Position numbers and translations under genes: made by a program. From Sipunculus nudus (Eukaryota > Annelida > Sipuncula > Golfingiida > Sipunculidae): a stretch of 64,000 nucleotides of DNA. The notes beneath the pieces are model-generated. The model made no database searches. It was not told the DNA's origin and was given only the letters and a program-made list of their open reading frames with translations. The number at the start of each line of letters is the position of its first letter. The stretch's first letter is position 1. Shown here one piece after another: positions 1 to 10,636 of this stretch. The stretch covers positions 57,522,300 through 57,586,299 of the forward strand of contig CM049314.1 of the NCBI GenBank assembly GCA_026874595.1. Direction: 5' to 3'.

Positions 1-358
1 TGACAGTTCTAATTATTACCATTTGGACCAAAGTTGATGAAGCTTCTCATAATACAACAAACTGGAAGGAATACAGTCGTGCAGGATACTCTGATGTTAT
101 GTATAATATATGCTTTATGTATCATTAATCTCAATATCTGGAGTAAAACTTTAAAGCGGATGCTTATGTTTCTTCTTATAATGTTCCACTACACCATAAA
201 GATAGATCGGTTTTGAAGTATTGAGTTGGTATCCCAAAAGTATGCCAGTTATTGTCTGGTATGTATCGCATGTGTTCCTTTGTTCAGTATGAGAAAAACA
301 TTTTTTGGAGACGTGTGATCGATGGCGCTCTTTGAATGTTATATTCTGAGGAACCTAC

Positions 359-664
359 ATATCTATTGACAATAACAAACATTGCCAATATAAATCCTAA
401 GATATCGAGACAGTAATATACGCCGTACAAATATATTTCCACAGGCATTCCTTTAACTGAAATGGCTGAAATGAGACTGGCGACCAAAGAGGCGGCTACA
501 GGGAACACCCCCCGTTTTCCTGTTTCTCATTAGGTATTACAAAGTGTTGTTTCCGCATTTATTTCGGATTGCATGGTAAATTCTATGACGGCGGTAATAG
601 CCAATGCTAAACCCAATACTAACCAGTCAACGCAGTGAAAGCCACGATGCCCATTCAAAGCCAT
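359..664 (-). pseudogene. SLC5-family sodium/solute cotransporter first exon, frameshifted copy 1
   Basis: Reading the minus strand from an ATG at 664 gives a first transmembrane segment (VDWLVLG, then an AI-AVI stretch). After frame breaks it gives the block FPVAASLVASLISAISVKG followed by MPVEIYLYG. This resembles the TM1-TM2 region of SLC5 transporters of the monocarboxylate/multivitamin type, which move small anions with sodium across the plasma membrane. A GTAGGT donor follows codon RY at 359. An extra G in the run at about 508-514 and a stop before the YLM motif break the frame. No other exon of the gene is recognised nearby, so this is a duplicated relic or a lone exon of a gene lying to the left. 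Family assignment is from motif memory. Confidence 0.6.
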
Positions 665-1143
665 TCTTAACCCTGTGAATAACCCACGCTCGACATATAC
701 TGACTGACAAAATCTAACATACCAGAGGCTATTGATGCATAGGTAGATAAAAAAGGCGAATATAAATGTTCGAGAATGGGAGCGAGGCGTATAATTAATG
801 ACAAGTATTCTAAAAACTGTCTTTACTCTGGTAAAATGTGTCTTGTTTCACACCTGCGTTACTTCCAGCTAGATCTAGATAAGTAAAAAGAATACTTTGG
901 TGATAGGTGTTTCACTCAGTTATGATTTATTGGTACATTTCTACAATTATTGCAACGAACTTGACTTTTGCAAACTGACCAAGGGCAGGTATGAATCGGA
1001 GAAAAAACCGTTCCTGAGCAACGCTTTTCAGCCAAGACAACATTATGAAGATTTAAGAGAGCTAGGTGGTAGAGTAAGCCAAAGACATAGCGATGCATGT
1101 AATGGATCTTTCTGATTATAGTAACTTATTATTAATATATATA

Positions 1144-2940
1144 CTAGCTGCTCCCGTAGAAAATTCACGGCCTTATCTGGTGCATATTTTTGTAATGAGC
1201 TGATAGGAACTAAACGACGCATATTTTAATCCCAGGTTTTTGCAGGAACTTTTGTCATGTGTTTCACTTTTACGATATAAAGATTAATTCTGCTGGAATT
1301 CTTCAGGAACACCCTTCCGCAAAATATCAACACAGAAAGAAAAATTATTCTATTCCAGAAATCACACAAAAATAATTTTTTTTCCGATAAACAACAAAGG
1401 TCCGACAGCTTCATAGCTCGGGAAATATCGTAGATATAACGATCGTATAAAGAAGCATTCTACCGTGAAATAACATGAAAGATGCTTTGTATTAGTTGAA
1501 GCTCAGGCGATATGGTAAAACACGATGTTTATTCAGCGTAGTAAGTTGAGGGTATAGTCTAAGGCATGTTAACAGACACATGCGTTATTTGTATACACAC
1601 GCATATTTCGTTGAAGTCTCTTGTACGCAAAAGGTATAGCTGCCAATTTGAAAAAGATAGGCCAAGAAAAATATATTCCAACAGTATTCAATTTTTTATT
1701 TATGTACTGTAAATTGTCATGGAATAAGCAGGTCTGATGCAAAACTGACAACTCTCCCAGATAAAAAGAAAGCAGGTTGATATATTTTGATGAAGGCATT
1801 TAGCATAGAAACCACTTCAGCCTTGGTTCGTTTCATTGACTTTCAGCAAATTAACGCAAAATGTAATGTACAGATTTTGCTAAAAATTTGTAGAGGGGTA
1901 GAGTAAAACTGCATCCGTAATCCATTACATTTTTGGAGGTAATCGGAATCACCATAATAATTTTTTTCTTCAGTGCCATAATCATAATTCCATAAAGGAA
2001 TAATTATAAGGGGCTATTTCTTTGTCCCCGAGTAGAAGCCGCCCATTCGTTTGCAGTTGTTCTGTCATTCGCCTGTTTCTAAACCATGACAATGTTTTAC
2101 ATAATACGTGCACATATGAACGAACGACTAATTAGTAGATCTCTAATTAGAGATTGAGGACCCTTAGACGTGTGTGCAATCCGCCGCCCTCCTCTCCTTT
2201 CCAGGTCATCCTTTTAAAACTTTTTTCAAACAACCCATAAACCCGCCGAACTAAAAAAAACAATGGTTATCATGGAAAGATACTTCTGAATGTATAAAAA
2301 TCAACATACCTGTAAACCTATTAAAGGGTGATCGTGTAAAGGGGCCACTCAACGGAAAAATGCTCCCTATAAAAAGATTCATGTGGACATGAGTTCCGCG
2401 CTTGAATTTAAAAACTTTACTTCCTTTTGACAGAGTATAATTCCTTAACAGGCGATATAATGGACATGGGGTCAGTAGGGATTACAGGTCGCCTCCAGAA
2501 AAAGCGTGACAGGCGACAAATGTTTTGCTGAACATTTGTGGAGGGTAAGGGTAAAGACATATCAATAGTCCATTTCATTTTGAGGTAATAAGAATCACCA
2601 CAATATATATTTTCTTATAAACCGTTATAACAGGACCATTCCTTTTTCCCCGTGTGGAAGCCACCCATTCGTATTTATTTATTCTGCCACGCGCAAGGTG
2701 ATCTCGTGTTACTAAGCATGGCAGTGTTCACTCATGAAACGCATACACGTGAACACATGAATGATATTAAAGAAGATTCTGATGGAGGTCTGTACGCCCT
2801 GACTAGAGATTCTAGTTTGTTATCAATTTAAAGATGTACTGGTGATATTTCTTCATGTTTCACCGTCCCTGCAGACAACGGATCTTAACAAATATATGTG
2901 ACCCCCCCCCCACCCGATTGATAATTAAGTTGTGGGGCTT
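1144..2940 (-). mobile_element. Hairpin-CTAG-ended interspersed repeat, copy 1 (Helitron-like)
   Basis: On the minus strand the element ends with a CCGTGGA/TCCACGG-type hairpin (one mismatch here), a six-base spacer GAGCAG, then CTAG followed by T. Helitrons end in a short hairpin plus CTRR and insert between A and T. Copies lie at 52776-54510 (same orientation) and 29780-30638 (opposite orientation). The copy at 30 kb has the same end but different flanks, which fixes this boundary. No Rep/helicase coding is visible. The 5' TC end is not identified and the far limit is approximate. An ORF of about 76 codons at 1569-1799 (minus) recurs in all three copies but matches nothing I know. Confidence 0.4.
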
Positions 2941-3360
2941 CTTTTAAAAAAAAAAAAACTTCATAAAACACATGACATGGTCGAACATTTGAAACCATGG
3001 TTATCATGGAAAGATATTTCTGAATGAATAAAAACAACATACCTGTAACCCATAAAAATTTGTCAAACGGTGGTCGTCACCTCACTGGACTCAGTGTTAA
3101 GTGTTGACCAAACTAAAAAGCCCTCGAATTGAAAGCAGAGTCATGTGGTCTTTGGATTAAACACCTTTTCTACCTTTTGAGAGAGACAATGGACTTGGGC
3201 GATCATTGGGGATTATGGTCGACCCGCGTGACCGCGCATTGCACGAAATGCCTTTTGGGCAGGACATGCGCTGTGGCCCCGGTCTTAACAGGCCAGTGAA
3301 AATCCCCGAGGCGCCTCCTGAAAAAGCGTCACAGGCGTGGAGGGCCTTGCAGCACAAAAG
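1890..3360. repeat. Internal diverged tandem duplication, about 0.7-kb period
   Basis: Two successive blocks share ordered landmarks. These are GAGGTAAT-GGAATCACCA (about 1937 and 2583), the phrase on accounting for CCCATTCGT (about 2042 and 2664), TGGTTATCATGGAAAGATA (2263 and 2998), and AAAAAGCGTGACAGGCG (2498 and about 3322). The spacing is roughly 650-820 bp. The same pair is present in the second segmental copy, so the tandem event is older. Most of the first block is absent from the 30-kb copy of the surrounding repeat. Confidence 0.6.
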
Positions 3361-3544
3361 AAACAGGGGCATCTAATGGGGAAATATGAAATTTATAAAT
3401 ATTTAGCTTAATAGGACAATCCCACAAAATAAAACAAACTTGTCCTAGAAGAGCACACCACCGATACGTCTGCCGAATTTGGAGAGTCAAATCAGAACGG
3501 TAGCAAGTAAACCGTGGTCTAGAAAAATCCGAACTCCGTATTAA

Positions 3545-3906
3545 TTATATAGGTAATACCTATTATTAAGGAATTTAGACCGGTATGTTATGCAGCGACT
3601 TTAGACCTGGGTGCTATGCACTGATTTTATACAAAACTATTATGTAGTGACTTTATACCAGACCTTTTACATCTGAGGCCAGATGAAGGATTATCGTACA
3701 TGTGGCTGCTATTATCACTGACACAGATCCGTAGCAGGATACGATGTCAGTAATGACGTATAACGTTAACAAGAGCTTACATTGCTGTTCAGTAATGGTT
3801 ATTAAACCATGTGTTCACAAACTTAATCATTAAATAACCACGATAATATGAAGTAATGCTCTACTACTTGACATGTATTGTACTTGGCGTGAACACAAAA
3901 CCTTCG
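3545..3906 (+). repeat. R-family repeat, truncated copy
   Basis: The block starting TAATACCTATTATTAAGGAA recurs at 9463-9900 and 55120-55572 in the same orientation. Its distal part recurs inverted at 6660-6880. This copy stops where the others continue into TTCCCACAAATATG and a (TA)n tract. It is non-coding. Confidence 0.75.
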
Positions 3907-4287
3907 TTTGCCTGACGTTGCACGTCAAACTAGTCAGAAAATTAGAATAGTAATGTGTGGAAATAACAACATCAAATATTTTTTAGGTGTAAGTCAAAGG
4001 CCGGTGGGACTAATAAACCCTCAGCGTTGAACACACAACATAGTTAAGTTTATTCAAAGCTACAGTTCGCCATGTCGGCACATTTACAAGTTATTTGCTA
4101 ACATATTCACCAACCTGGTGATAAGTTACTATAATCAGACAGATCAAGTACATGCATCGCTATGTGTTTGGCCTACTTATATTAGTTACGTATTATGTTA
4201 TCACTATTTAATTCTTCAGTGTACTCTTATGTGTATTTTAAATAGTATCCATTTAGTTGTTTTACAAATTGACAAGGAAAACATCAC

Positions 4288-4396
4288 CTGGATCTTCATG
4301 ACATGCCAGAGCAATGCCACCTTCCGACCTCTGTAACAAAAACACTCGTCAATCTGCCATTTCCAGCTTTCCTAAAATGTCCGGATTCCTCTCTTC
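4288..4396 (-). pseudogene. Cytokine-like exon 5b, broken inverted copy
   Basis: This is 109 nt long with the same splice sites as its partner at 19822-19930. Codon 16, Gly in the partner, is TGA here (bases 4349-4351), so the reading frame is closed. The rest of the exon is conserved. The expected terminal exon downstream (below 4150) is not found. Confidence 0.8.
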
Positions 4397-4564
4397 CTGT
4401 CAAGTACACATATATGAGCAGCCTTGATTATCTAGACTTTTACAGTTGTTTAAAAGTCTTCCTTTAGGGGTTACACATACAACCTACAATTTAAATGTGA
4501 TATCACATGCCATTTTTTCTACTAAATGAACTAAGACTATTGCATTATAGTAGTTTACCATCAA

Positions 4565-4566
<2 letters not shown>

Positions 4567-4627
<61 letters not shown>
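4567..4627. repeat. (TA)n microsatellite
   Basis: About 30 TA units. The same tract follows exon 4b in the other arm (19571-19621). Confidence 0.97.
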
Positions 4628-4628
<1 letters not shown>

Positions 4629-4775
4629 CAATATGCATGTAATACGTTTGATTGAATTGAGAAAGATTCTGAGTGAATAGCATATATCCTATAATTTGTG
4701 TAATCCGTTCAATATTATACATGGAAAAAAAGACGCGATAAAGGAGCGATAACAAAAACCAAAACCAATTCTTAC

Positions 4776-4918
4776 CTCTGTTACGATACCGGTATTCCTG
4801 AGCGAATCCTTAGAGACATTTGCCCGTATAACACGCCCACTAGCGACGTGATAAAGAACTACAGCTTGCCAGGTGCCGTCCCCAACCCGGTAGTCATAAT
4901 GATATATCTTGAAATTAT
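4776..4918 (-). pseudogene. Cytokine-like exon 4b, inverted copy
   Basis: Same length (143 nt), same acceptor (CTTTCAG) and same donor (GAG then GTAAG) as 19280-19422. The frame is open and encodes the IYHYDYRVGDGTWQAVVLYH motif. It is treated as part of a pseudogene because neighbouring exons carry stops and no 5' exons exist in this arm. Confidence 0.75.
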
Positions 4919-5410
4919 CTGAAAGATACATATAATGTTTTGCCCTTGAAACCAAGGGATTTTTTTCAGAGATTACTTGTCATTACTTAAAATGAATTTA
5001 CTTGATACAAATTATAAACATTTAGAAAGGTAATGAATGAATTGCACGGGTAGATGATGGGTTTTAGGGGATTTATATTGCTGCAATCCGCTATAGGTTA
5101 AAAGGCATTTTGAAACATTTAATAGGCCGAGAAGAGGGCAAGGAAATCCAATTAAATCCTCCCCCGAGTGTAAGGTCTATTTGTACTCCCAAGGCTGTGC
5201 CAAAACCTTATCGATATTATTAAAAGCTTATTATACATATGACTGCTGACTATTGTTATGAAGGAAATGCAACTTTACTGCAGGAACCTGTTGTAACCGG
5301 GGTTTTACTCAGGCACAGGAAAGTTTTAGCATACGAAATGCTCAACAACACAGATTACATTTCTAGCATACGAAAGAGTTCTTCTCCCACTAACACTTCA
5401 CGTAAACAAA

Positions 5411-5676
5411 TTATAAAGACACATCAAAAACTGTCAACAGACCAGATCCTTCTGACCAAATAACGAAATGGTAATTGCCTTCGCTGCTCGGGTTTTTGTC
5501 TTCAGCAACTAGCTTGTTTTCCCGGACATTTAGAACCAATGGCTGTCCGTTTCTCCCTGAACAGGTAAGTGTCGCCATCTCGCGACCGGAAACACCTATC
5601 ATCGGCCACACGTTAAACTAGTGCGAGAAATTTTCAACACAGATCCTATGCCTGCTGTCAAGAGTAATGAACGTGT
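5411..5676 (-). pseudogene. Cytokine-like exon 6, broken inverted copy
   Basis: 266 nt, identical in length to 18528-18793 and nearly identical in sequence. A TAG (bases 5618-5620, plus-strand CTA) replaces the Trp codon of the partner in the HWFN motif, which closes the frame early. The acceptor TTTTTGCAG is retained. Confidence 0.8.
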
Positions 5677-6007
5677 CTGCAAAAAGTTAATTTAAATAAT
5701 GATATAGGGACTATTTTCTGGTGCCCTCAAAAACTAGATTAAACATAAGGCTATCTTGTCATCACCCAGATACATTAACTGCTTGTATATTTCTCCAAAG
5801 CAGTTATATTTCCAAATACTATTATCTAATTACAAGTGTTTTACACATGTGTTGATGACCTTCATGTGGTTAATACATCTGCAATGTTACAGTTTATTGT
5901 GAAGTGACATTAATTTGTTGGTTAGCTGGTCAGATATTCTTTCCAATCCTAGTAGCTCAGCTGCATGGTAATCATTAATACCATTATATTGCATTATATG
6001 TACTCAC

Positions 6008-6093
6008 CGGGCCGGGCAACAAGTTCCAATTTGACGTCACTTCCGCTTCTTCTGAAGAAGTAGAGTAAATTCTTGGGCTGAACACTCCACGTT
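6008..6093 (-). pseudogene. Cytokine-like exon 5, inverted copy
   Basis: 86 nt with conserved acceptor (TGCATAG) and donor (GTGAGT), partner of 18115-18200. It keeps the phase 2 to phase 1 frame. One visible change gives Leu for Phe before the ELVARP motif. Confidence 0.7.
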
Positions 6094-6384
6094 CTATGCA
6101 AGTCGTGGCAACCGACTTTTACGGGAATACATTAAAACTACTCTCGACAGCCATTCATATATTACAAAAAAAGTGAAAAAAAAAACTTTTTCATGATGCT
6201 AAGTTATCTGAAGTTCGATTAATAACAATATATAGGTGTATTAAGATAGGTTAAGAAGAATGTTCACAGAGAGTTTATATTTTGAGGGAATAGCTAATTC
6301 GGAACAAATATGTCTCTGTTCCAAAGTGCACCTTTCAAAGTAATATCATTGATGCCAACTGTGGTATCGGTATTGGCCAACATA

Positions 6385-6388
6385 TTAA
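6385..6388. other. Empty TTAA target site matching the Kolobok-like insertion
   Basis: The minus-strand CATCTTAATATGTTGGCC corresponds to the two flanks at 12901-12908 and 17732-17747 joined with a single TTAA. It is a paralogous pre-insertion site. Confidence 0.85.
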
Positions 6389-6627
6389 GATGAATGGCGG
6401 GATCTAGGAACATGCTGTTACCGAATAAAGACTTACTTACACTTTGCATTACAAATTATACAGAAATTATCATCAAATTAAAGATCTATGAACGACCTAT
6501 AAAGACCTGAAACCTATAAACGTGTTTTGAATAATTCACATTTTGTCGCCTGAGTACGAATACTGTCCTGTCACATACTGCACAAGAATCGATAATGATC
6601 GATAATAATTGGACATCACTTCATAAT

Positions 6628-6628
<1 letters not shown>

Positions 6629-6663
<35 letters not shown>
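6629..6663. repeat. (TA)n microsatellite
   Basis: About 17 TA units at the end of the inverted arm and the start of an R-family copy. Confidence 0.95.
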
Positions 6664-6666
<3 letters not shown>

Positions 6667-6880
6667 TCTGCTCTCAATCAAACGCAAATACACAGTTTCG
6701 TATGCACACAACTGATATGATCTATATAAGGTTACTCAAAGCAAATCTGGTACATATTTGTGGGAAAAGAAGGTTTTGTGTTCACGCCAAGTACAATACA
6801 TGTCAAGTAGTAGAGCATTACTTCATATTATCGTGGTTATTTAATGATTAAGTTTGTGAACACATGGTTTAATGATTGAT
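6660..6880 (-). repeat. R-family repeat, inverted partial copy
   Basis: Reverse complement of the distal part of 9463-9900, from the GAGCAGAAT end next to the (TA)n tract to the AAACCATGTGTTCACAAAC block. Confidence 0.75.
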
Positions 6881-7256
6881 TGTGCAATCTATAAAACGAT
6901 GAATGAAGTGGTCCTTTGTGGCTCATCGGTCTTTTCCAGTGTTTTAACTGTCATTATTATTCAAATCATGACGCAGGATGACGTCCAATGGAAGGGCATC
7001 GCCTTTATCACTACCGTTTATTCTGATCAGATGACACATATATTATGTATATCCAATGAAGAAAGTCTTGATTTGTGTAAAACTAGTTGAGGTCACACAT
7101 TTCCAAGAGCCTATTCCATGCCGACTGAAGAGTATTTATAGCCCAGGCGGCGTTCGCAATTGGATTACAATTCAATTAATAAATTGAATGCTGATCGCAT
7201 GTTGTTGTCAGGGCACCATTTATTGTCATATATATTTTGCTAAGTGGAATATTACG

Positions 7257-7399
7257 CAACACCCTCTATAACTATATGGAATGGCAAACCTCGATCATAC
7301 ACTATTACTATGCTGATTAAAAAAACAACAACCTGCACCATGACCCAGTGGCATTCCGTTCAATTACATTCATGGAATTTTTCTGGGCAGTAGTTTTAG
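7257..7399 (+). repeat. 143-bp direct repeat, unit 1
   Basis: Nearly identical to 7879-8020, from CAACACCCTCTATAACTATA to TTTCTGGGCAGTAGTTTTAG, 622 bp apart. Unit 2 forms the end of a 127-codon open frame (7631-8014). Unit 1 has a stop in the same frame, which argues against strong coding constraint. The product resembles nothing I know. Confidence 0.85.
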
Positions 7400-7878
7400 C
7401 TATGTAATATGATATGTAATGAAATATCCAGTGTTCGGTGTGTTATGAATCTGAAACTTCCGGCGCAATACTTTCCTCTCTTCTTTTTTTACAATCACAG
7501 TTGTTTTAATGAAGACAGTTTAAGTAGAATTAAAACCTTATAGATTGTCTTAAATCTATGAATTGAAAAAAAAATAAATGATGGATAAAAATGAATCGAT
7601 TGCTGAAATATATGAAACGACTCATTTCAGATGTATGCTCTCATGATCATGAAAACATACTTGGAGCTGAAGAGTCTCATGTCAGGTAGGTGCTCTTATG
7701 ATTATGCTAATAGACATCTCAGACCCTACAAATATGTATGTCAATATGGGTTATATCAAGAGGTCTGGGATCTAAGAGGTCATTTCATGGTAAACAATTT
7801 AAAGTACGACCCTGACAGCTCTCAATGTGCAGCTTCTTCATCACCCAAATATTTGACCCGGGGCAATGGAATACTAGG

Positions 7879-8020
7879 CAACACCCTCTATAACTATATG
7901 GAATGGCAAACCTCGATCATACACTATTACTATGCTGTTAAAAAAACAACAACCTGGACCATGACCCAGTGGCATTCCGTTCACTTACATTCATGGAATT
8001 TTTCTGGGCAGTAGTTTTAG
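7879..8020 (+). repeat. 143-bp direct repeat, unit 2
   Basis: Second unit of the repeat at 7257-7399, differing at a few positions. Confidence 0.85.
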
Positions 8021-8084
8021 CCTGATGTTAGTCCGGGGTTGGTCCGGATCACAAAATACCAGAACTTGATGAAGAGGAAGAGAC

Positions 8085-8115
<31 letters not shown>

Positions 8116-8126
8116 ACACATACACA
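8085..8126. repeat. (CA)n microsatellite with TA continuation
   Basis: CA units interrupted by TACACACA, then a short TA run to about 8145. Confidence 0.95.
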
Positions 8127-8149
8127 TACATATATATATATATGTATAT

Positions 8150-9395
8150 GTATTTATGTATAAAGAATAAGTAGACAGGAGATACATTTCAATTTTCGGG
8201 CGTGGGTTACTCAGGGTTCCTCTGAATGGAGGGGGTATTTGTGGACATGGTGGTAATCTCAGAATATCACGTAGGAATTACACAGTAATTCTCTTTAAGT
8301 ATTGTCACATCTTGAAAGACCATGGACGTGCTCAAATTGTCTTAATAATAACAAGCTAATCATTAGGGGAAAAACACAATAATACATTTACCGTATGTAA
8401 AAGCAATGCACGATTTAAAGGCAATTGTAGTTTAACCATAAAAGTGTTTGATCGAAATAGAGAAAATGAAACTGATTGGGTTAATTTATGACGCTAGACA
8501 TGCCTCCATGAAGGTAGTTTTGCATGTGTGATGTTAATTATTTTGGGGAGCTTGAGATGACTCTTGTGATCTGTTGTTTCTGCTGTGAATATACCATCTA
8601 CAACGATAATTCTAAAAAGATACCAGAGTAAAAAATGTGTTTAGGTTTAAGAGTAAATATGGTTTGGTTCGGGGTGATAGATTAATTTTAAAACAAATAT
8701 ACTGATCCCTTGCAAGCAATATAATAGCATATTTATTTAGACGTTTGATCTAAGTGTTACAATTATGAATATTTAAAGTGATTATTACATGTCAAGATCA
8801 TTTGAACTTCTTAAAACACTGTTTATATTATAATTAACTGAATAAATTTCTCTATTATACAGATTTTGAAAACATCAAAGGCTGATAGATATATCTATAA
8901 ATATCGCTTATTGATTCTGCCAAAGGTGGTGGACCCGGGTTATAATCATACTGTTTCCTCACGTAATTTGTGGTTTGTAACGTGATTATGTATTTTCTGG
9001 TTTTCTATTCGACTAGTTACCTGATCTACCCCTAGAGGGAACATGAAGAAGAAATAGTTTAATTGAAAAAAATAAATGAATAAACCATTGGGAAAAAAAA
9101 AATGCAGATATACCCTGTGGTTACAGGAAGTGTGTTAGCTTAAATGACAATCCATCACTAATCTGATCGTGCGGGTGAGTTATTTTTGGAAACTGAACGC
9201 TGATTGGCACGCTGATGATATCCGGATGTTGCTACCACAGCTTGCCTCCGCACGGCTGTTAGAGCTGTCATTGAAAGCATCTGACGTCTATGTCAACAGC
9301 AAGGACTGTAAGTGTTAATATGAAATTTTGTTAATGGCTTCTTATTTGTTATCCATTTAATCATTTGTCATGATATATGATGTTCAATATATGAT

Positions 9396-9400
<5 letters not shown>
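8150..9400. other. No recognisable feature
   Basis: AT-rich intergenic DNA. No ORF, RNA gene or repeat that I could support. Confidence 0.5.

Positions 9401-9403
<3 letters not shown>

Positions 9404-9463
<60 letters not shown>
9404..9463. repeat. (TA)n microsatellite
   Basis: About 29 TA units immediately left of an R-family copy. Confidence 0.97.
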
Positions 9464-9465
<2 letters not shown>

Positions 9466-9900
9466 CCTGTTATTCAGGAATTTAGCCCGGTGTGTTATGC
9501 AGCGACTTTAGACCTTGGTTCTATGCACTGATTTTATACAAAACTAATATGTAGTGACGACTTTAAACCTGAGGCAAGATGAAGGATTATCGTACATGCG
9601 GCTTCTTGTACACTGACACAGACCCGTAGCAGGATGTCAGTAATGACGTATTACGTTTACAAGAGCTTACAGTGCTGTTCAGTAATGGTTATTTAATCAT
9701 GTGTTCACAAACTTAATCATTAAATAACCACGATAATATGAATTAATGCTTTAGTACTTGACATGTATTGTACTTGGCGTAATCAGATAAAGTTCTTTTC
9801 CCACAAATATGTACCAGATTTGCTTTGAGTTACTTATATAGATCATATCAGTTGTGTGCATACTTAACTGTGTATTTGCGTTTGACTGAGAGCAGAATTT
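9463..9900 (+). repeat. R-family repeat, full-looking copy flanked by (TA)n
   Basis: About 440 bp running from TAATACCTGTTATTCAGGAA to GAGCAGAATTT, with long (TA)n tracts at both ends. Copies at 3545, 6660 (inverted) and 55120. Non-coding; possibly a MITE that targets or generates TA tracts. No clear terminal inverted repeat is seen. Confidence 0.75.
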
Positions 9901-9906
9901 ATATAT

Positions 9907-9971
<65 letters not shown>
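9899..9971. repeat. (TA)n microsatellite
   Basis: About 36 TA units with one AA interruption. Confidence 0.97.
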
Positions 9972-9974
<3 letters not shown>

Positions 9975-10490
9975 GCATATAAAGGGCGATTTAGGAAAAT
10001 ACGTCCCGAACTTTAGGGGTCAATAATTTTATTAATACTGCATGTAAATTATTGATTGTAGGTGTGTGGAAAGTTTTCTATATTTGAGATATGTTTCTAA
10101 AATTTCATAGGTCCAAGTTTTCAATTTACAGATTAATGGAAGGAATAATTTTACATAACTGCATCAGTTTATAATATAGAAAATATTATATACAAAATAT
10201 TACGTTGTTAATACTGCTGTGCTTTACCTTCATGTAAATTTAAACGAGAGGCAGAGTGAACTCAACATATGCTATCGCGAAGCAATTTTGACTTCAGCTT
10301 TTAGATCTATCGGCCTAAGAAATATCCAAAATCCGCATTAAAGGGAAACTTCCCAGTATAACTAAGTCTTCACAAATTTTGCCTGTGAGGCTGTCTGCAT
10401 CGTAGTCAAACGCATCATAGGCTGCGTCCGACCCTGAAAATCCTTAAACCTTCACCTTTGCCATGTTACATGACCTCTGGGCCTGTAAGC
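9975..10490. other. Intergenic, upstream of the cytokine-like gene
   Basis: No coding signal. A TATATATTA box-like run lies at about 10491-10499, some 85 bp before the first ATG of the model. Its role is only inferred. Confidence 0.35.
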
Positions 10491-10581
10491 TCTATATATT
10501 ACGTGGCGTCTGAGGCAGACAGAGAGGTGAACTACACAACACATTCAATTTGGGAGGGTAAGCTGACTGTCGGCCAGAAAG

Positions 10582-10636
10582 ATGGATGTGTTCCCTGAAA
10601 TGTGTGACAAAGTCACGTGCATGTGCTACCTGGCAG
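10582..10636 (+). CDS. Cytokine-like gene exon 1
   Basis: ATG followed by 18 codons (MDVFPEMCDKVTCMCYLA) and a GTAGTA donor. It leaves one G that completes GAT with exon 2. Chosen because it is the nearest upstream ATG whose frame and phase fit exon 2. A more distal 5' exon is possible. Confidence 0.4.

Larger units (their letters stand above)
1..3906. repeat. Segmental duplication, copy 1 (pairs with 51634-55455)
   Basis: About 3.9 kb aligns nearly base for base, in the same orientation, with 51634-55455. Shared landmarks are the opening GACAGTTCT block, the SLC5-like exon, the CTGCTCCCGT hairpin, the C-run near 2887 and the block ending near GTGAACACAAAACC. The copy runs off the left edge of the window. 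Differences are scattered substitutions and small indels, so the duplication is fairly young. Beyond about 3906 the two copies diverge. Confidence 0.93.
4150..6625 (-). repeat. Inverted duplicate arm of the cytokine-like locus
   Basis: The minus strand of this interval aligns with plus-strand 12661-12908 and 17732-20045. It contains counterparts of exons 5 and 6 and of alternative exons 4b and 5b. The homology is interrupted in the plus arm only by the 4.8-kb TTAA transposon. It ends at a (TA)n tract near 6630 and fades near 4150. It lacks the three 5' exons, exon 4 and the terminal exon 6b. Confidence 0.9.

Noticed and set aside
4561..4755. ORFs made of IYIYIY repeats (also at 6627, 9751, 16326, 56649, 57507, 63541)
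   Set aside because: They are translations of (TA)n microsatellites, not proteins.
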